The notes: generated from the letters alone by a model not told the origin. DNA of 64,000 bases from Corallococcus soli (GCF_014930455.1 NZ_JAAIYO010000003.1:930001-994000); one strand, 5' to 3'; shown: positions 23,775 to 33,028, numbered from the stretch's first letter. A program made the numbers and translations.

Positions 23775-26700
23775 GTGGGCGTGATCCAGTCCATCCTGGC
23801 GGCGCTGAAGGCCCACTGGGTGCTCGTGTTGGGCATCCTGGTGGTGCTGGGCGCCATCGGCGTGGGCGCGTGGTACTGGTGGCGCAAGCGGCGGGAGCCG
23901 GCGGCGCTCGCGGGGGGGCAGAAGCCGCTGGCGTCCTGGCAGCTGCTGGCCATCCGGACCCGGTTCCTGCGCAGGCTGCCCTGGCGCTACCGCGCCTCCG
24001 TGCGGGACTTCCCCACGCTGGTGGTGCTGGGGCCCGCGGGCAGCGGCAAGTCGGAGCTCATCAGCGCGGAGGTGGACTGGAAGCGGCAGAAGCACCAGTT
24101 CATGCCCAGCCTCCCGGACGAGCCGCTGGTCCAGATGTACCTGGGGCCGGACGTCGTGGTGCAGGAGGTGGCCGCGCCCGTGCTGGAGGACGACTCCCGC
24201 CACGCCCGCGCCGCCCTCCGGCGCCTGTGGAAGGCCAGCTTCGGCCGCCGGCACGTGGGGCGGGTCGCCATCGTGCTGGACGTGAGATGGCTGCTGGACA
24301 AGTCGCCGGACGAGGTGAAGCGCGTCACCCAGCTCCTGCGCGGCAAGGTGAACCTGCTGGCGGAGGTGTGCCAGGCGTCCGTGGAGACGCGGCTGTCGCT
24401 CACGCACATGGACTCGCTGGTGGGCTTCACGGACTTCGCGCAGCTGCTGCGCAAGCACGGCGTGCCGCTGGAGCTGACCGTGCCTCCGCCGGGGAGGGAA
24501 GGGGAGCTGGCGAACGCGCTCCAGCCGCTGGAGAAGTACCTGGCGCTGGGCCTCACCACGCTGTCGCCGGAGGCCTTCGAGCGGCTGGCGTCGTTCTACT
24601 CGCGCGGCGGCGAGGCGTTCGCGGTGCTCGCGCGCTTCGTGTCCACGCTGGTGGAGAGCGGCTCGCTGGTGTTCCCGCTGAAGCTGGAGCACGTGTACCT
24701 GTCGTCCCGCGCGAAGGACGAGCGGGCGGCGGGCGCGCTGGCGGTGCACTCGGATCAGCCGGCGGATGAGCGGATCGCGCGCTACCGCTGGACGCACCTG
24801 CGCCGGTGCGCGGTCATCGTCGCGGTGGGGTGCCTGCCCGTCATCCTGGCGTATGCGCACTTCTACCGGCTGCTGCTGCGCGCTCAGGACAGGCTGGACG
24901 CGTTCCAGGTCACCGTGCAGCGGCTGGAGGAGCGCAACCAGAGCGTCTCCGGCTCCGTGGTGGAGGGGCAGACCACCGAAGCGGTGAAGGCGATGGAGGC
25001 CCTCTGGGGCGCCACGCGCTACTGGCCGCCCCTGGCCCACAGCTTCACGGACGAGTGGGAGGAGCTGCGGGCCCGGCTCGCGCGCAGCATCCGGATGTCC
25101 TACCTCAAGCCGATGCTGGAGCGGTGCCAGGAGCAGTGCCGGCGGTGCTCCGGACGGGTCCCCGGCTGCCAGCCGGCGCCGGCCTTCAACACCCGCTCGA
25201 CGCGCGCCACGCCCCTGGCGGCCTCCGCGGAGAACGAGTCCTGCCACCAGGAGACGCTGTGTCGTCCCGAGCAGGCGCTGTACACGCTCGGCATCCTCTA
25301 CGCGTCGCGCAACGAGGACCTGGGCCGCTTCGTGCTGCGCAGCGTGCGCGGCGCGCACAAGAAGCAGCTCGACTGGACGACGGAGGCCTACGGGCTGAGC
25401 CTGAACGGCGGGGAGCCGGAGACCAGCTGGCTGGAGGCCATGGGGCTGGCGGAGCCGATGATCGCCAACTACGTCATCGCCAGCGACAAGCCCTTCGACG
25501 AGAACGTCCCCTGGACCCGCTGGCCCTACGTGTGGCTGACGATGGACGGCCTGCTGGGGCCCTGGCGCGAGCACTTCATGAACCTCCAGGCGGTCCTGGA
25601 GGCCAAGGACCTGGACCTGCCCCGCTGGTACGCGCTGCGCGACGAGCGGGAGCACCTGCGGGCCTCGCTGGAGCGGAGCGCGCCGTTCAGCAACGCCCGG
25701 CAGGTGATGGACCTCATCAACGCCTCCGACGCGGAGCCGGACGCCAGCCAGTTGAAGGGCGTGGGCAACCTGCTGGACTCGCTGGACTGGATGCGCCTGA
25801 ACCGCCAGACGCTGGAGGCCATCCTGCACATGGAGGACGAAGCGGACGCCGCGCTGCGCGCCGCCGAGCGGATGACCCCCGCGGAGCTGCTGACGCGCGC
25901 GGACGGCCTCTTCGCCCCCAGCGACGGTGACGCGCGCTACGCCGTGGAGGTGCTCAAGCGCGACTACGTGTTCCGCCCGGTGGACGTGTCGCGGCAGCTG
26001 CTGGACAAGGTCCTGCGCTCGCTGAAGGAGACGGGCCGCTCGCCGTTCATGGGCCGCCCCTTCAACCCCGGCACGGGGGAGACCACGTCCGAGGTCGCCT
26101 CCGAGGGGGCAGGGGACGACGACACGGAGTTCGCCAGCGCGCAGGCCCCGGTGGTGGGCAAGGTGCTGGGCCGGGCCGCGTTCGACGCGCAGCTCAGCCC
26201 GTTGGTGGACGAGTTCACCGAACGGCTGGCCAAGTCCCGGCTGTCGCGCGAGGAGGCCGTGGAGCGCGCCACCTTCGTGCAGAACAAGGTCCAGACGTTC
26301 GCGAAGCGCTACGGCCAGGACCTGTACGCCAGCTACCGGGGCTACCGCTTCCGCACGTCCCGGGGCGCGCTGACCTCCGACCTGGCCGCGCTGCTCCAGC
26401 CGTCGTCCGCGCTGGAGGCGATGCTGCGCGACGTGGCGGGCCGCGCGAGCGTGGGCCCCCTGGACAGCGAGTACTACGCGCCCATGCGCGACGCGGTGGC
26501 GCCCTTCAAGCCCATCGTGCAGCTGATGACGCCGGACAAGAGCGGCGCCCTCACGGAGCTGGCGGCCTACACCACGCTGGTGTCGCAGCTCCAGCAGGAG
26601 CTGTCCGGCGTGAAGCCCGCGGTGGTGAAGCCCGCCGCGCCCAAGGACCCCGCGGCGCCCGGAGCCGCGGGCGCTACGATGACCGCGGGGGGCTCGCAGC

Positions 26701-27593
26701 TGGCGGAGATGCTGTCGCCGGTGGGGCGCGTGGCGCTGAGCATGTTGCTGGAGGAGGAGGACTCCTACCTGCGCCGGGTGGATGCGTGGCTGGACGCGCA
26801 CGGCCTGGTGGGGGAGTTCCGGCTGCCCTTCCGCCAGCCCTTCGTCGTCGTGCGCAACCGGGGCCGCGCGGAGGTGGAGCGTGTCATCGCGGAGCAGTGG
26901 GCGTACCAGTCCCGGCGCACGCTGGAGCCGCTCGTGCGGCGCTACCCGTTCAACCCCAGCGCGTCGCAGGAAGTGGATCCGGTGGAGCTGGAGGTGCTGC
27001 GCCGCAAGGACGGGGCCTTCTGGCAGTTCGTCACCCAGGTGCTGTCGCCGGTGGTGGAGGAGCGCGGGACGGACTGGTCGCTGCGCTGGCCCCTGAAGTC
27101 CCGGCTGCTCCTGCCGCCGCGCATGCTGGCGGTGCTGGGGCAGATGGGCCGCCTGTCGCGGCTCTTGTGGGATGACGAGGGCAAGGTCCGGCCCATCAAC
27201 ATGCAGGTGCGGCCCCTGCCGCTGCCCTCGGCGCCCACGCCGGACAGCTTCGTGACGCTGTCCTACCTGAAGTGCGGTGGGGCGTCGTCGTTCGGGTTCA
27301 ACCAGCGCCCGGCGTGGGGCGACTTCCCGCTGAGCTGGTGGAGCCCGCAGCCGTCGTCCATTGGCGTGGAGCTGCGCTCGCCGGCGCGCGAGGGCAAGCG
27401 CTACCGCTCCATGGAGATGTCCGAGTCGTCGTGGAACTGCTTCCGCCTCCTGGAGTCCGCCACGCTGACGGATCAGCAGAACGTGGTCTGGGTGCTGCCG
27501 GGGCGCGGGCTGGCGGCGAGCGAGCGGGTGCTGGAGATCAGCTTCGGGCTGCGTGGTGAGCCGTGGGCGCCATTCCGTGGGGTGGTGCCATGA
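23775..27593 (+). CDS. tssM: T6SS inner-membrane protein TssM (IcmF)
   Basis: TssM is the large inner-membrane component that spans to the periplasm and contacts TssJ and TssL. It is 1272 aa with an N-terminal span (VLVLGILVVLGAIGVGAWYWW, residues 16-36). A cytoplasmic NTPase-like domain carries Walker A GPAGSGKS (86-93), and a second span lies near residues 343-363 (CAVIVAVGCLPVILAYAHF). A long periplasmic region follows. Many TssM proteins have two N-terminal spans; only one is seen here. A short Cys-rich patch (CQEQCRRCSGRVPGC) in the periplasmic part is unusual and could form disulfides. GTG 23775 starts 2 bases after the preceding stop; the end overlaps tssJ by 4 bases. Confidence 0.9.
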   Translation: MGVIQSILAALKAHWVLVLGILVVLGAIGVGAWYWWRKRREPAALAGGQKPLASWQLLAIRTRFLRRLPWRYRASVRDFPTLVVLGPAGSGKSELISAEVDWKRQKHQFMPSLPDEPLVQMYLGPDVVVQEVAAPVLEDDSRHARAALRRLWKASFGRRHVGRVAIVLDVRWLLDKSPDEVKRVTQLLRGKVNLLAEVCQASVETRLSLTHMDSLVGFTDFAQLLRKHGVPLELTVPPPGREGELANALQPLEKYLALGLTTLSPEAFERLASFYSRGGEAFAVLARFVSTLVESGSLVFPLKLEHVYLSSRAKDERAAGALAVHSDQPADERIARYRWTHLRRCAVIVAVGCLPVILAYAHFYRLLLRAQDRLDAFQVTVQRLEERNQSVSGSVVEGQTTEAVKAMEALWGATRYWPPLAHSFTDEWEELRARLARSIRMSYLKPMLERCQEQCRRCSGRVPGCQPAPAFNTRSTRATPLAASAENESCHQETLCRPEQALYTLGILYASRNEDLGRFVLRSVRGAHKKQLDWTTEAYGLSLNGGEPETSWLEAMGLAEPMIANYVIASDKPFDENVPWTRWPYVWLTMDGLLGPWREHFMNLQAVLEAKDLDLPRWYALRDEREHLRASLERSAPFSNARQVMDLINASDAEPDASQLKGVGNLLDSLDWMRLNRQTLEAILHMEDEADAALRAAERMTPAELLTRADGLFAPSDGDARYAVEVLKRDYVFRPVDVSRQLLDKVLRSLKETGRSPFMGRPFNPGTGETTSEVASEGAGDDDTEFASAQAPVVGKVLGRAAFDAQLSPLVDEFTERLAKSRLSREEAVERATFVQNKVQTFAKRYGQDLYASYRGYRFRTSRGALTSDLAALLQPSSALEAMLRDVAGRASVGPLDSEYYAPMRDAVAPFKPIVQLMTPDKSGALTELAAYTTLVSQLQQELSGVKPAVVKPAAPKDPAAPGAAGATMTAGGSQLAEMLSPVGRVALSMLLEEEDSYLRRVDAWLDAHGLVGEFRLPFRQPFVVVRNRGRAEVERVIAEQWAYQSRRTLEPLVRRYPFNPSASQEVDPVELEVLRRKDGAFWQFVTQVLSPVVEERGTDWSLRWPLKSRLLLPPRMLAVLGQMGRLSRLLWDDEGKVRPINMQVRPLPLPSAPTPDSFVTLSYLKCGGASSFGFNQRPAWGDFPLSWWSPQPSSIGVELRSPAREGKRYRSMEMSESSWNCFRLLESATLTDQQNVVWVLPGRGLAASERVLEISFGLRGEPWAPFRGVVP

Positions 27594-28108
27594 AGGGCAG
27601 GGGCATTCGGTTGGCGGCGGGCGTCGTCGCGGCGGTGGTGGGCGGCAGCTGCGCGTCCCCCAGCCTGACGGTGAACATCAAGGCCCCGGCGGGCACAAAC
27701 CAGGGCCGGCCGCTGTACATGCTCATCCGCACCGTGTCGAAGACGACGATGACGGAGGGCTACGCGGACGTCGCGGCCAAGGTCATCAGCCCGGACGACT
27801 CCGTGTTGCAGACGGTGGTCATCTACCCGAGCCGCACGAAGCAGGTGAAGATCCCCCTCCCGCCCGAGCAGGCCGTGGCGGTGAGCTTCCTGTTCACCAC
27901 GCCCAACGGCGCCTGGCAGGCCCTGCTGGACGTGCCGGTGCCCAAGACGGTGGACATCGAGCTGCAGGAGAGCCGCATCCGCACGGACCTGCCCCGGCAG
28001 ATGTCCACCCAGGAGTCCGCGCCGTCGGTGCCCGAGGTCCCGGAGGCGCCCAAGGCCTCCGCGCCCAAGGCGCCCGAGCCTCCGACGTCGCTCGCCTCCC
28101 CCAAGTAG
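27590..28108 (+). CDS. tssJ: T6SS outer-membrane lipoprotein TssJ
   Basis: TssJ anchors the TssJLM trans-envelope complex in the outer membrane. The signal peptide ends in a lipobox-like VVGGSC with the lipid Cys at residue 21. The mature domain is a small beta-sandwich (LTVNIKAPAGTNQGRPLYML, VVIYPSRTKQVKIPLPPEQA, VSFLFTTPNGAWQALLDVPV) as in TssJ. A Pro/Ala-rich C-terminal tail of about 40 residues is extra. ATG 27590 overlaps the tssM stop (ATGA). It is the last plus-strand gene of the T6SS locus. Confidence 0.85.
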   Translation: MKGRGIRLAAGVVAAVVGGSCASPSLTVNIKAPAGTNQGRPLYMLIRTVSKTTMTEGYADVAAKVISPDDSVLQTVVIYPSRTKQVKIPLPPEQAVAVSFLFTTPNGAWQALLDVPVPKTVDIELQESRIRTDLPRQMSTQESAPSVPEVPEAPKASAPKAPEPPTSLASPK

Positions 28109-28115
28109 GGGAGGC
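28094..28115. terminator. Bidirectional hairpin between convergent T6SS operons
   Basis: GCCTCCCC (28094-28101), a 6-base loop holding part of the tssJ stop, and GGGGAGGC (28108-28115) form a perfect 8-bp stem in the 10-base space between convergent genes. There is no T tract, so it would act as a weak or factor-assisted terminator. Confidence 0.5.
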
Positions 28116-28118
28116 CCG

Positions 28119-30242
28119 TCAGGTGGCGAGCGCGTCCAGCTTCGGCCCCAGGGCCTGGAGCGCCGCCGTCACCCGCCCGTTCGCCGCGCCCACCGGCTTC
28201 GCGAAGACGCCCGCCTGGAGCTGGGCGCCAATCGCATCAAGAGGGGAGAGCAGCTGCGGCTTCGACGCGGTGGCGTTGCTGGTGACGGCGTCCACCTGCG
28301 TCTGCGCACCTGACTTCAGGGCCTCCGCGCGCTGCTTGAAGGCCGCCAGCGCCTTGTCCACCTGGCCCGCGAGCGTCGTCTCCGCGCTGGCGCGGGCCGT
28401 CTCCAGGGACTTCAGCGCGGCCGCCACCGACGTGTTCGTCGCGCCCAGGTGCGAGTCCAGCTGGCCCTTCGCCGCCGTCACCTGACCCTCCGCCGTCGCC
28501 CGCGTCGTCTTCATCGCCTGGACGGCCGCGGCGACGCCAGCGCCCACCTGGGTGTCCAGGGCCTTGAGGCGCTCGGGCACCTGCGTGTCCAGCGGTGCCA
28601 CCTGGGCGGCCACCTGCTGCTGCATGGCCTTTATCTGCTGCACGCCCTGGTCGCGCGCCGCGCCAATCTGCGTCACGCCCGTGGCGATCACCTGCCCTAC
28701 CTGGGCCGTGGCCTGCTGGATGGCCTGGAGCACGGACTGCGTCAGCGTGCCCATCTGCGTGACGACCTGGGTCGTGGCCGTGTCGATCTGCGTCTGCGCC
28801 TGGGTCTGCACCGTCTCCACCTGGGAGACGATGGTCTTCTGCACCGTCTGGAGCTGGGTGCCGACCTGGGAGGAGAGGGTGCCCAGCTGCGTGGTGATCT
28901 GCTGCACCACCTGGCTGATGCCCTGCACCGCCGGGTTCACCAGCGGCTTGGGCAGGTCCGCGGCGGGGATGGCGTCCAGCAGGCCGACCGCGCGCTCCAG
29001 CAGGGCCTCCAGCGAGCCCACGAGCTGCTGGAAGAGGGCCTGCAACTGCTCCAGCTTTTGGGGCAGCAGGTCGAACATGGCCATCACCTGCTGCTTCAGC
29101 GCGCTGACGCTGGCCACCAGCGTGTCCAGCGTCGTGAAGGCCGCGTCGAGCGTCTGCTTCAGCGGCGCCTTGAGCGTCTCCACCGCCGTGAGCGTGCCCT
29201 GCACCAGGCCGTCGATGGTGGTGCTCACCTGGGTGATGGCGGCCTCGATGCGCGCCTGCACCTGGTCGATGAGCTTCTCCACCGCCGCGAGCTGCGCCGT
29301 CACGGTGGCCACCTGACCCGCCACCGTCTTGCCCAGCGTCTCCAGCGTCCCGGACGCCTGCGTCTTCCCCGCCGTGAGCGAGGGGGCCACCTGCGCGTCC
29401 ACCGGGTCCACGATGCCGGCCGCCGCCAGCGCCGCGGCCTTCACCTGCGCCACGAGCGCCTTCTGCTGCGTCTCCAGCGCCGCCTGCTGCTGCTGGTGGG
29501 CCTGCTGCGTCGTCTTGCCCGCGCTGACGATCTCCTGGTGCAGCGTCGTCAGCGCGCGCACCGGGTCGTTGATGGCGCCGTCCAGCGTCCCGGTGAGCTG
29601 AGTGCTGCGGCCCGTCGCCGCGTCGCGCGAGGTGGCCAGCCGCACCAGCACCGCCGCGAGCGCCGCGGCGAGCGTCGTCCCCACGCCCTGGAGATCCTGG
29701 GTGAGCTGCGCCTTCGTCTGGTCGATGAGCGCGTGGCCCTGCGCGCGGCGAGCCTCGGTGTCCGCCTTGGCGCCCTTGCGCGCCTTCAGCTTCGCGTCGA
29801 AGGCCTGCTTGTCCGCGTCGCAGCGCTGGGCCACCTGCTGCTGGAGCGCCGTGAGCTGCCCCTGGGACGACTCCGCGGACGCCTTGGCCTGGGCCTCCAG
29901 CCCCTGGCCCTTCGCCGCCGCCTCCTTGCCCAGGGACTCCGCGGACGCCCGGGCCTTCGTGCCCGACGCCGTCAGCGCCTGCTGGTGGCCCTGCACCTCC
30001 GCGGCCAGCGCCTGGAAGCGGGGGGAGGGGTCCAGCACCTTCACGTTCGCGGCGCTCGCCTGCGTGAGCAGCTTGCCGACGGTGCCGTCCACCGTCGGGC
30101 GCAGCGTGGCGACGAGCGTCAGCACGCCCTGGGCCAGGGCCTCCACCTCGCCCTTCGCCGTGGTGAGGCGCGGCGTCACGCTGGAGCCGAAGCCCTGGAC
30201 GGTGGCCTTGTGCTTCGCGACGGTGGCTCTCAAGTCGTTCAT
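28119..30242 (-). CDS. Long coiled-coil protein in second VgrG operon
   Basis: Not a recognised family. All 707 residues are helical and rich in Ala, Gln, Thr and Val with one Cys and little aromatic content. Long heptad-like runs include QVGTQLQTVQKTIVSQVETV and TQMGTLTQSVLQAIQQATAQ. There is no signal peptide, membrane span or catalytic motif. The pattern resembles tape-measure or apolipoprotein-like rods. It starts at ATG 30242, overlapping the VgrG-2 stop as ATGA, so the two are co-translated and probably act together. Possible roles are spike shaft, cargo carrier or pore-forming effector; none can be chosen from sequence. Confidence 0.75.
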   Translation of the reverse strand: MNDLRATVAKHKATVQGFGSSVTPRLTTAKGEVEALAQGVLTLVATLRPTVDGTVGKLLTQASAANVKVLDPSPRFQALAAEVQGHQQALTASGTKARASAESLGKEAAAKGQGLEAQAKASAESSQGQLTALQQQVAQRCDADKQAFDAKLKARKGAKADTEARRAQGHALIDQTKAQLTQDLQGVGTTLAAALAAVLVRLATSRDAATGRSTQLTGTLDGAINDPVRALTTLHQEIVSAGKTTQQAHQQQQAALETQQKALVAQVKAAALAAAGIVDPVDAQVAPSLTAGKTQASGTLETLGKTVAGQVATVTAQLAAVEKLIDQVQARIEAAITQVSTTIDGLVQGTLTAVETLKAPLKQTLDAAFTTLDTLVASVSALKQQVMAMFDLLPQKLEQLQALFQQLVGSLEALLERAVGLLDAIPAADLPKPLVNPAVQGISQVVQQITTQLGTLSSQVGTQLQTVQKTIVSQVETVQTQAQTQIDTATTQVVTQMGTLTQSVLQAIQQATAQVGQVIATGVTQIGAARDQGVQQIKAMQQQVAAQVAPLDTQVPERLKALDTQVGAGVAAAVQAMKTTRATAEGQVTAAKGQLDSHLGATNTSVAAALKSLETARASAETTLAGQVDKALAAFKQRAEALKSGAQTQVDAVTSNATASKPQLLSPLDAIGAQLQAGVFAKPVGAANGRVTAALQALGPKLDALAT

Positions 30243-32170
30243 CGCAGTGCCGCCAGCGCGGCCTTGGCTTCGGCGGCGGATCCGGAAAGTGCGCCCGTCT
30301 GTCCATCCAGGCCGTTGAGCGCGCCCGTCAGCTTCGCGCGGGACTCCGCGGCCTGGCCCTTCACCTTCGCCTCCGCGGCGGCGAGCGCCGCCCCCGTCTC
30401 CTCCGACGCCGCGTTCAGCTTCGCGTTCACCGCCGCCGTGGACGCCGCATAGGCGGCCGTCGTCTCACCGACCGCGCCCTCCACGCCCGCGGTGAGGTCG
30501 CCCTTGGCGGTCTCCACCTGCGGCGTCACGTCGTAGGTGGGCGTGGTCGCGGCGCCCCCGGGCTCCTCCTTCGTCTGGATGAGGAGCCGGCCCTCGGAGA
30601 GGCGGATGATCTCCGTGTCGTTCGAGTTCACCCGCCCCAGGTTCCACACCGGCTTCGCGTCCTGGAAGTCGTGCGTCATCGCCGTCTGGTTCGCGCCGTT
30701 CTTGCCGAAGAGCAGCTGATCGCCCTGGCTGTCCTGGGGCATGCGCACGCCCTCGCCCCAGTCCAGGAAGCGGTGCAGCGCCGCGTGGTCGAAGTGCAGG
30801 GCCACCAGCGCGCGCTCGTTCTTGTACGGGGGGAAGTAGAACGTGCCCGGGAACAGGCCGGGCTCCGCCGGCACGCTCACCGTCTTGTTCCACAGCGGCA
30901 CCGTCACCCGGTAGTTCGTCACCGACGTCTTCGGATCATCCACCTGGAGGTAGATGCGATCGTTGGCCTCGCCGCCGGGGCTGTGCACCTTGCCCTCGAC
31001 GTAGATGGGGTAGCGGGGCGGCCGGTACGCGGGCAGCTCCGGCACCGGATCCGACTTCTGCTCCAGGAGCACGGACAGGTGGACCTCGTAGCCCTCCGTC
31101 GCCTCCTGCTGTCCGTCGTGTGGGCCGACCTGGAGGCCCACGCCGTCGAAGGACAGCTCCGCCACGCGCAGGTCCTCGCCCAGGCCGGTGAGGTCCGGGC
31201 TCCAGAGCGGCCCGTCCAGCTTGATGAGCGCCTCCGGGTGCAGGGCGACGGGCGGCACGTCCAGGAACGTCAGCCACAGGCGGCGCTTGCGCAGGCGCAG
31301 GCGCTCCTTCTCCAGCGACTGGCGCTTCTCCGCCTCCGCCGCGATGGGCGTGCGCACCAGCATGTCGTGCTGGATGCCCGCGACGGCCTGCGCCTGGGGC
31401 AGGGCCACGGTGGTGGGCGCGGCCCCGAAGCCGTTGAGCACGCGCGTGCCGTGCCGGATGACCGGGGGCAGCTCCACGTCCACGCGCTCCACGTGCTTGC
31501 GGCTGAGCGCGGTGACGGTGCCCGTGGCCGGCTTCTTCGCGGAGAACGTGTACGTGTCCTTGGGGCTGTCGTACGTCAGCACGCCGCCGCGCGTGTCCAC
31601 GAACCAGAGGACGAAGTCGTAGAAGCTGGCGGACGGCTGGTCCTCCCCGATGCCCAGGCACACCAGCGCCTGCTTCGACTCCAGCGCGTCCCAGTCGTAC
31701 TTGAGCAGCAGGCCGCCCGGCTTGTGCAGCTCCAGCAGCTCCGACAGCTTCTTGCCGGTGTGCAGCTCCACCGGGCGGTGCTGCGTCCACAGCACCCGCG
31801 CCGGATCCGCGAACTCCACCGTGTACTCGCGGAACGCCACCGCGACGCCGTCCTTCTGGCCGTGCGCCACGCCCCGCAGGCGCTTGGACGTCACGATGCC
31901 CTGCACCAGCAGCGGCGCGGGCGGCGGGTCGTACACGCCGGAGAGGGCCAGCCGCACGCGGACGAGGTCCGGCTTGCTGAAGGCGGTGAACAGCTTCGCG
32001 TCCGCCTTCTCCAGCGACGTCCAGAACGTGAGCGACCCGGTGAAGCCGGTCGCCGTCATCCGCAGCGAGAAGGCCTGCACCTGGCCGCCGGGGAGGGTGA
32101 ACGGCTGCTCCCCCACGGTGAGGGTCAGCTCCAGCTTCAGCTTCTCTTGGAACGGGAAGGGGAGCGCCAT
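30239..32170 (-). CDS. VgrG-like spike protein 2 with helical C-terminal tail
   Basis: This is a clear paralogue of the VgrG at 18783-20447: REYTVEFADPARVLWTQHRP, PGTFYFPPYKNERALVALHF and GRLLIQTKEEPGG match the same places in copy 1. After about residue 545 the beta-helix needle is missing. Instead there is a tail of about 95 Ala/Glu/Lys-rich residues predicted helical (GAALAAAEAKVKGQAAES, GSAAEAKAALAAL). It is 643 aa, and starts at ATG 32170 just after the MshEN gene stop. The co-translated next gene is an all-helical 707-residue protein, so this spike seems built with coiled coil rather than beta-helix. Confidence 0.78.
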   Translation of the reverse strand: MALPFPFQEKLKLELTLTVGEQPFTLPGGQVQAFSLRMTATGFTGSLTFWTSLEKADAKLFTAFSKPDLVRVRLALSGVYDPPPAPLLVQGIVTSKRLRGVAHGQKDGVAVAFREYTVEFADPARVLWTQHRPVELHTGKKLSELLELHKPGGLLLKYDWDALESKQALVCLGIGEDQPSASFYDFVLWFVDTRGGVLTYDSPKDTYTFSAKKPATGTVTALSRKHVERVDVELPPVIRHGTRVLNGFGAAPTTVALPQAQAVAGIQHDMLVRTPIAAEAEKRQSLEKERLRLRKRRLWLTFLDVPPVALHPEALIKLDGPLWSPDLTGLGEDLRVAELSFDGVGLQVGPHDGQQEATEGYEVHLSVLLEQKSDPVPELPAYRPPRYPIYVEGKVHSPGGEANDRIYLQVDDPKTSVTNYRVTVPLWNKTVSVPAEPGLFPGTFYFPPYKNERALVALHFDHAALHRFLDWGEGVRMPQDSQGDQLLFGKNGANQTAMTHDFQDAKPVWNLGRVNSNDTEIIRLSEGRLLIQTKEEPGGAATTPTYDVTPQVETAKGDLTAGVEGAVGETTAAYAASTAAVNAKLNAASEETGAALAAAEAKVKGQAAESRAKLTGALNGLDGQTGALSGSAAEAKAALAALR

Positions 32171-32177
32171 GGCGTCT

Positions 32178-32939
32178 CTACCGGGCCTTCGCCTGGACCT
32201 CCTCGCGCGTCAGCGCGCCCCGGGCCTCCAGCGCATCCATCATCGCGCGCATCACCCGGGCCTGCTGCGCCACCATGCGCTCCAGGTCCGCCACCTGCTG
32301 CGTGAGCGCCTCCACCTTCGACGTCAGCTCCGTGTCGCGTGGCGCCGGGCCCTGCGCCCTGGGGGGCGGGGTGGGGGCCACGGGCTCCGCCTGCTGGGGC
32401 GGGGCCAATTCGAAGGTGGACTCCTCCATGCCGAAGCTCAGGGGCGTGGCGGCCGTGGAGGTGATCTCCCCGTGGTAGTGGTGCCGGATGGCGCGCTCGA
32501 TGGAGGACGCGGTCGCGACCACCACCTGGAGCCGCTGGCCCGCGTGGAAGCCCAGCTCCTGGAGCGACTCCACGTTGGTGGGATCCGCCGTGGCCACGGT
32601 GAGCGTCTTGTTCGCCGGGTCCGCGCTGATGGGGAAGACGGTGTAGCGCTCCGCGATGTCCACGCGCAGCGCCTGGAGGGCGGGCGGGGAGGGGACGTGC
32701 CGGTCCAGGTCCACCGTGGGGATGGCCAGCTGGCGCGACAGGGCGTGCACCATGGAGTTCTCGTCCACGTAGCCCATCTGCACCAGGGTGAGGCCCAGGC
32801 GGCCGCCCCACTTGCGCTGTTCAGCGAGCGCCGTGCGCAGCTGGGTTTCGGTGAGCAGGCCGGCGTCCATCAGGATCTCCCCAAGCCGCCGCTTGCGGTT
32901 GGGGCCCGGGCCGGGAGGAACGGAAGGGGGGGGATTCAC
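32178..32939 (-). CDS. Stand-alone MshEN (GspE/PilB N-terminal) domain protein, candidate c-di-GMP receptor
   Basis: Residues 18-41 and 47-70 are two tandem copies of the MshEN motif (RLG-x-x-L-x-x-x-G-x-x-x-x-x-x-L-x-x-x-L-x-x-Q), joined by a 5-residue linker. Copy 1 runs RLGEILMDAGLL then TETQLRTALAEQ, and copy 2 RLGLTLVQMGYV then DENSMVHALSRQ. In MshE-type proteins this pair binds cyclic di-GMP. A GspE N-domain segment follows (RYTVFPISADPANKTLTVA) and a coiled-coil tail (KVEALTQQVADLERMV), but there is no ATPase domain. GTG 32939 is preferred; a TTG at 32990 would add 17 unlikely residues. It is the first gene of the VgrG-2 operon (7-base gap), which suggests second-messenger control of that spike. 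Confidence 0.8.
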   Translation of the reverse strand: MNPPPSVPPGPGPNRKRRLGEILMDAGLLTETQLRTALAEQRKWGGRLGLTLVQMGYVDENSMVHALSRQLAIPTVDLDRHVPSPPALQALRVDIAERYTVFPISADPANKTLTVATADPTNVESLQELGFHAGQRLQVVVATASSIERAIRHHYHGEITSTAATPLSFGMEESTFELAPPQQAEPVAPTPPPRAQGPAPRDTELTSKVEALTQQVADLERMVAQQARVMRAMMDALEARGALTREEVQAKAR

Positions 32940-33028
32940 GGCCGGGCAGCATAGCAGCCAGCCCCCGTCCCGGGCTTCGGTGGGTCGCAAAGAGGCCAGG
33001 GGCGCCGGGATGGGTTAGCCTTGCCACC

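Noticed and set aside
28449-30452. 667-codon plus-strand frame antisense to the coiled-coil gene
   Set aside because: Leu/Arg/His-rich shadow of the Gln/Ala-rich minus-strand gene.
30671-32305. 544-codon plus-strand frame antisense to VgrG-2
   Set aside because: His/Arg/Val-rich shadow with no domain; the minus-strand frame is paralogous to VgrG-1.
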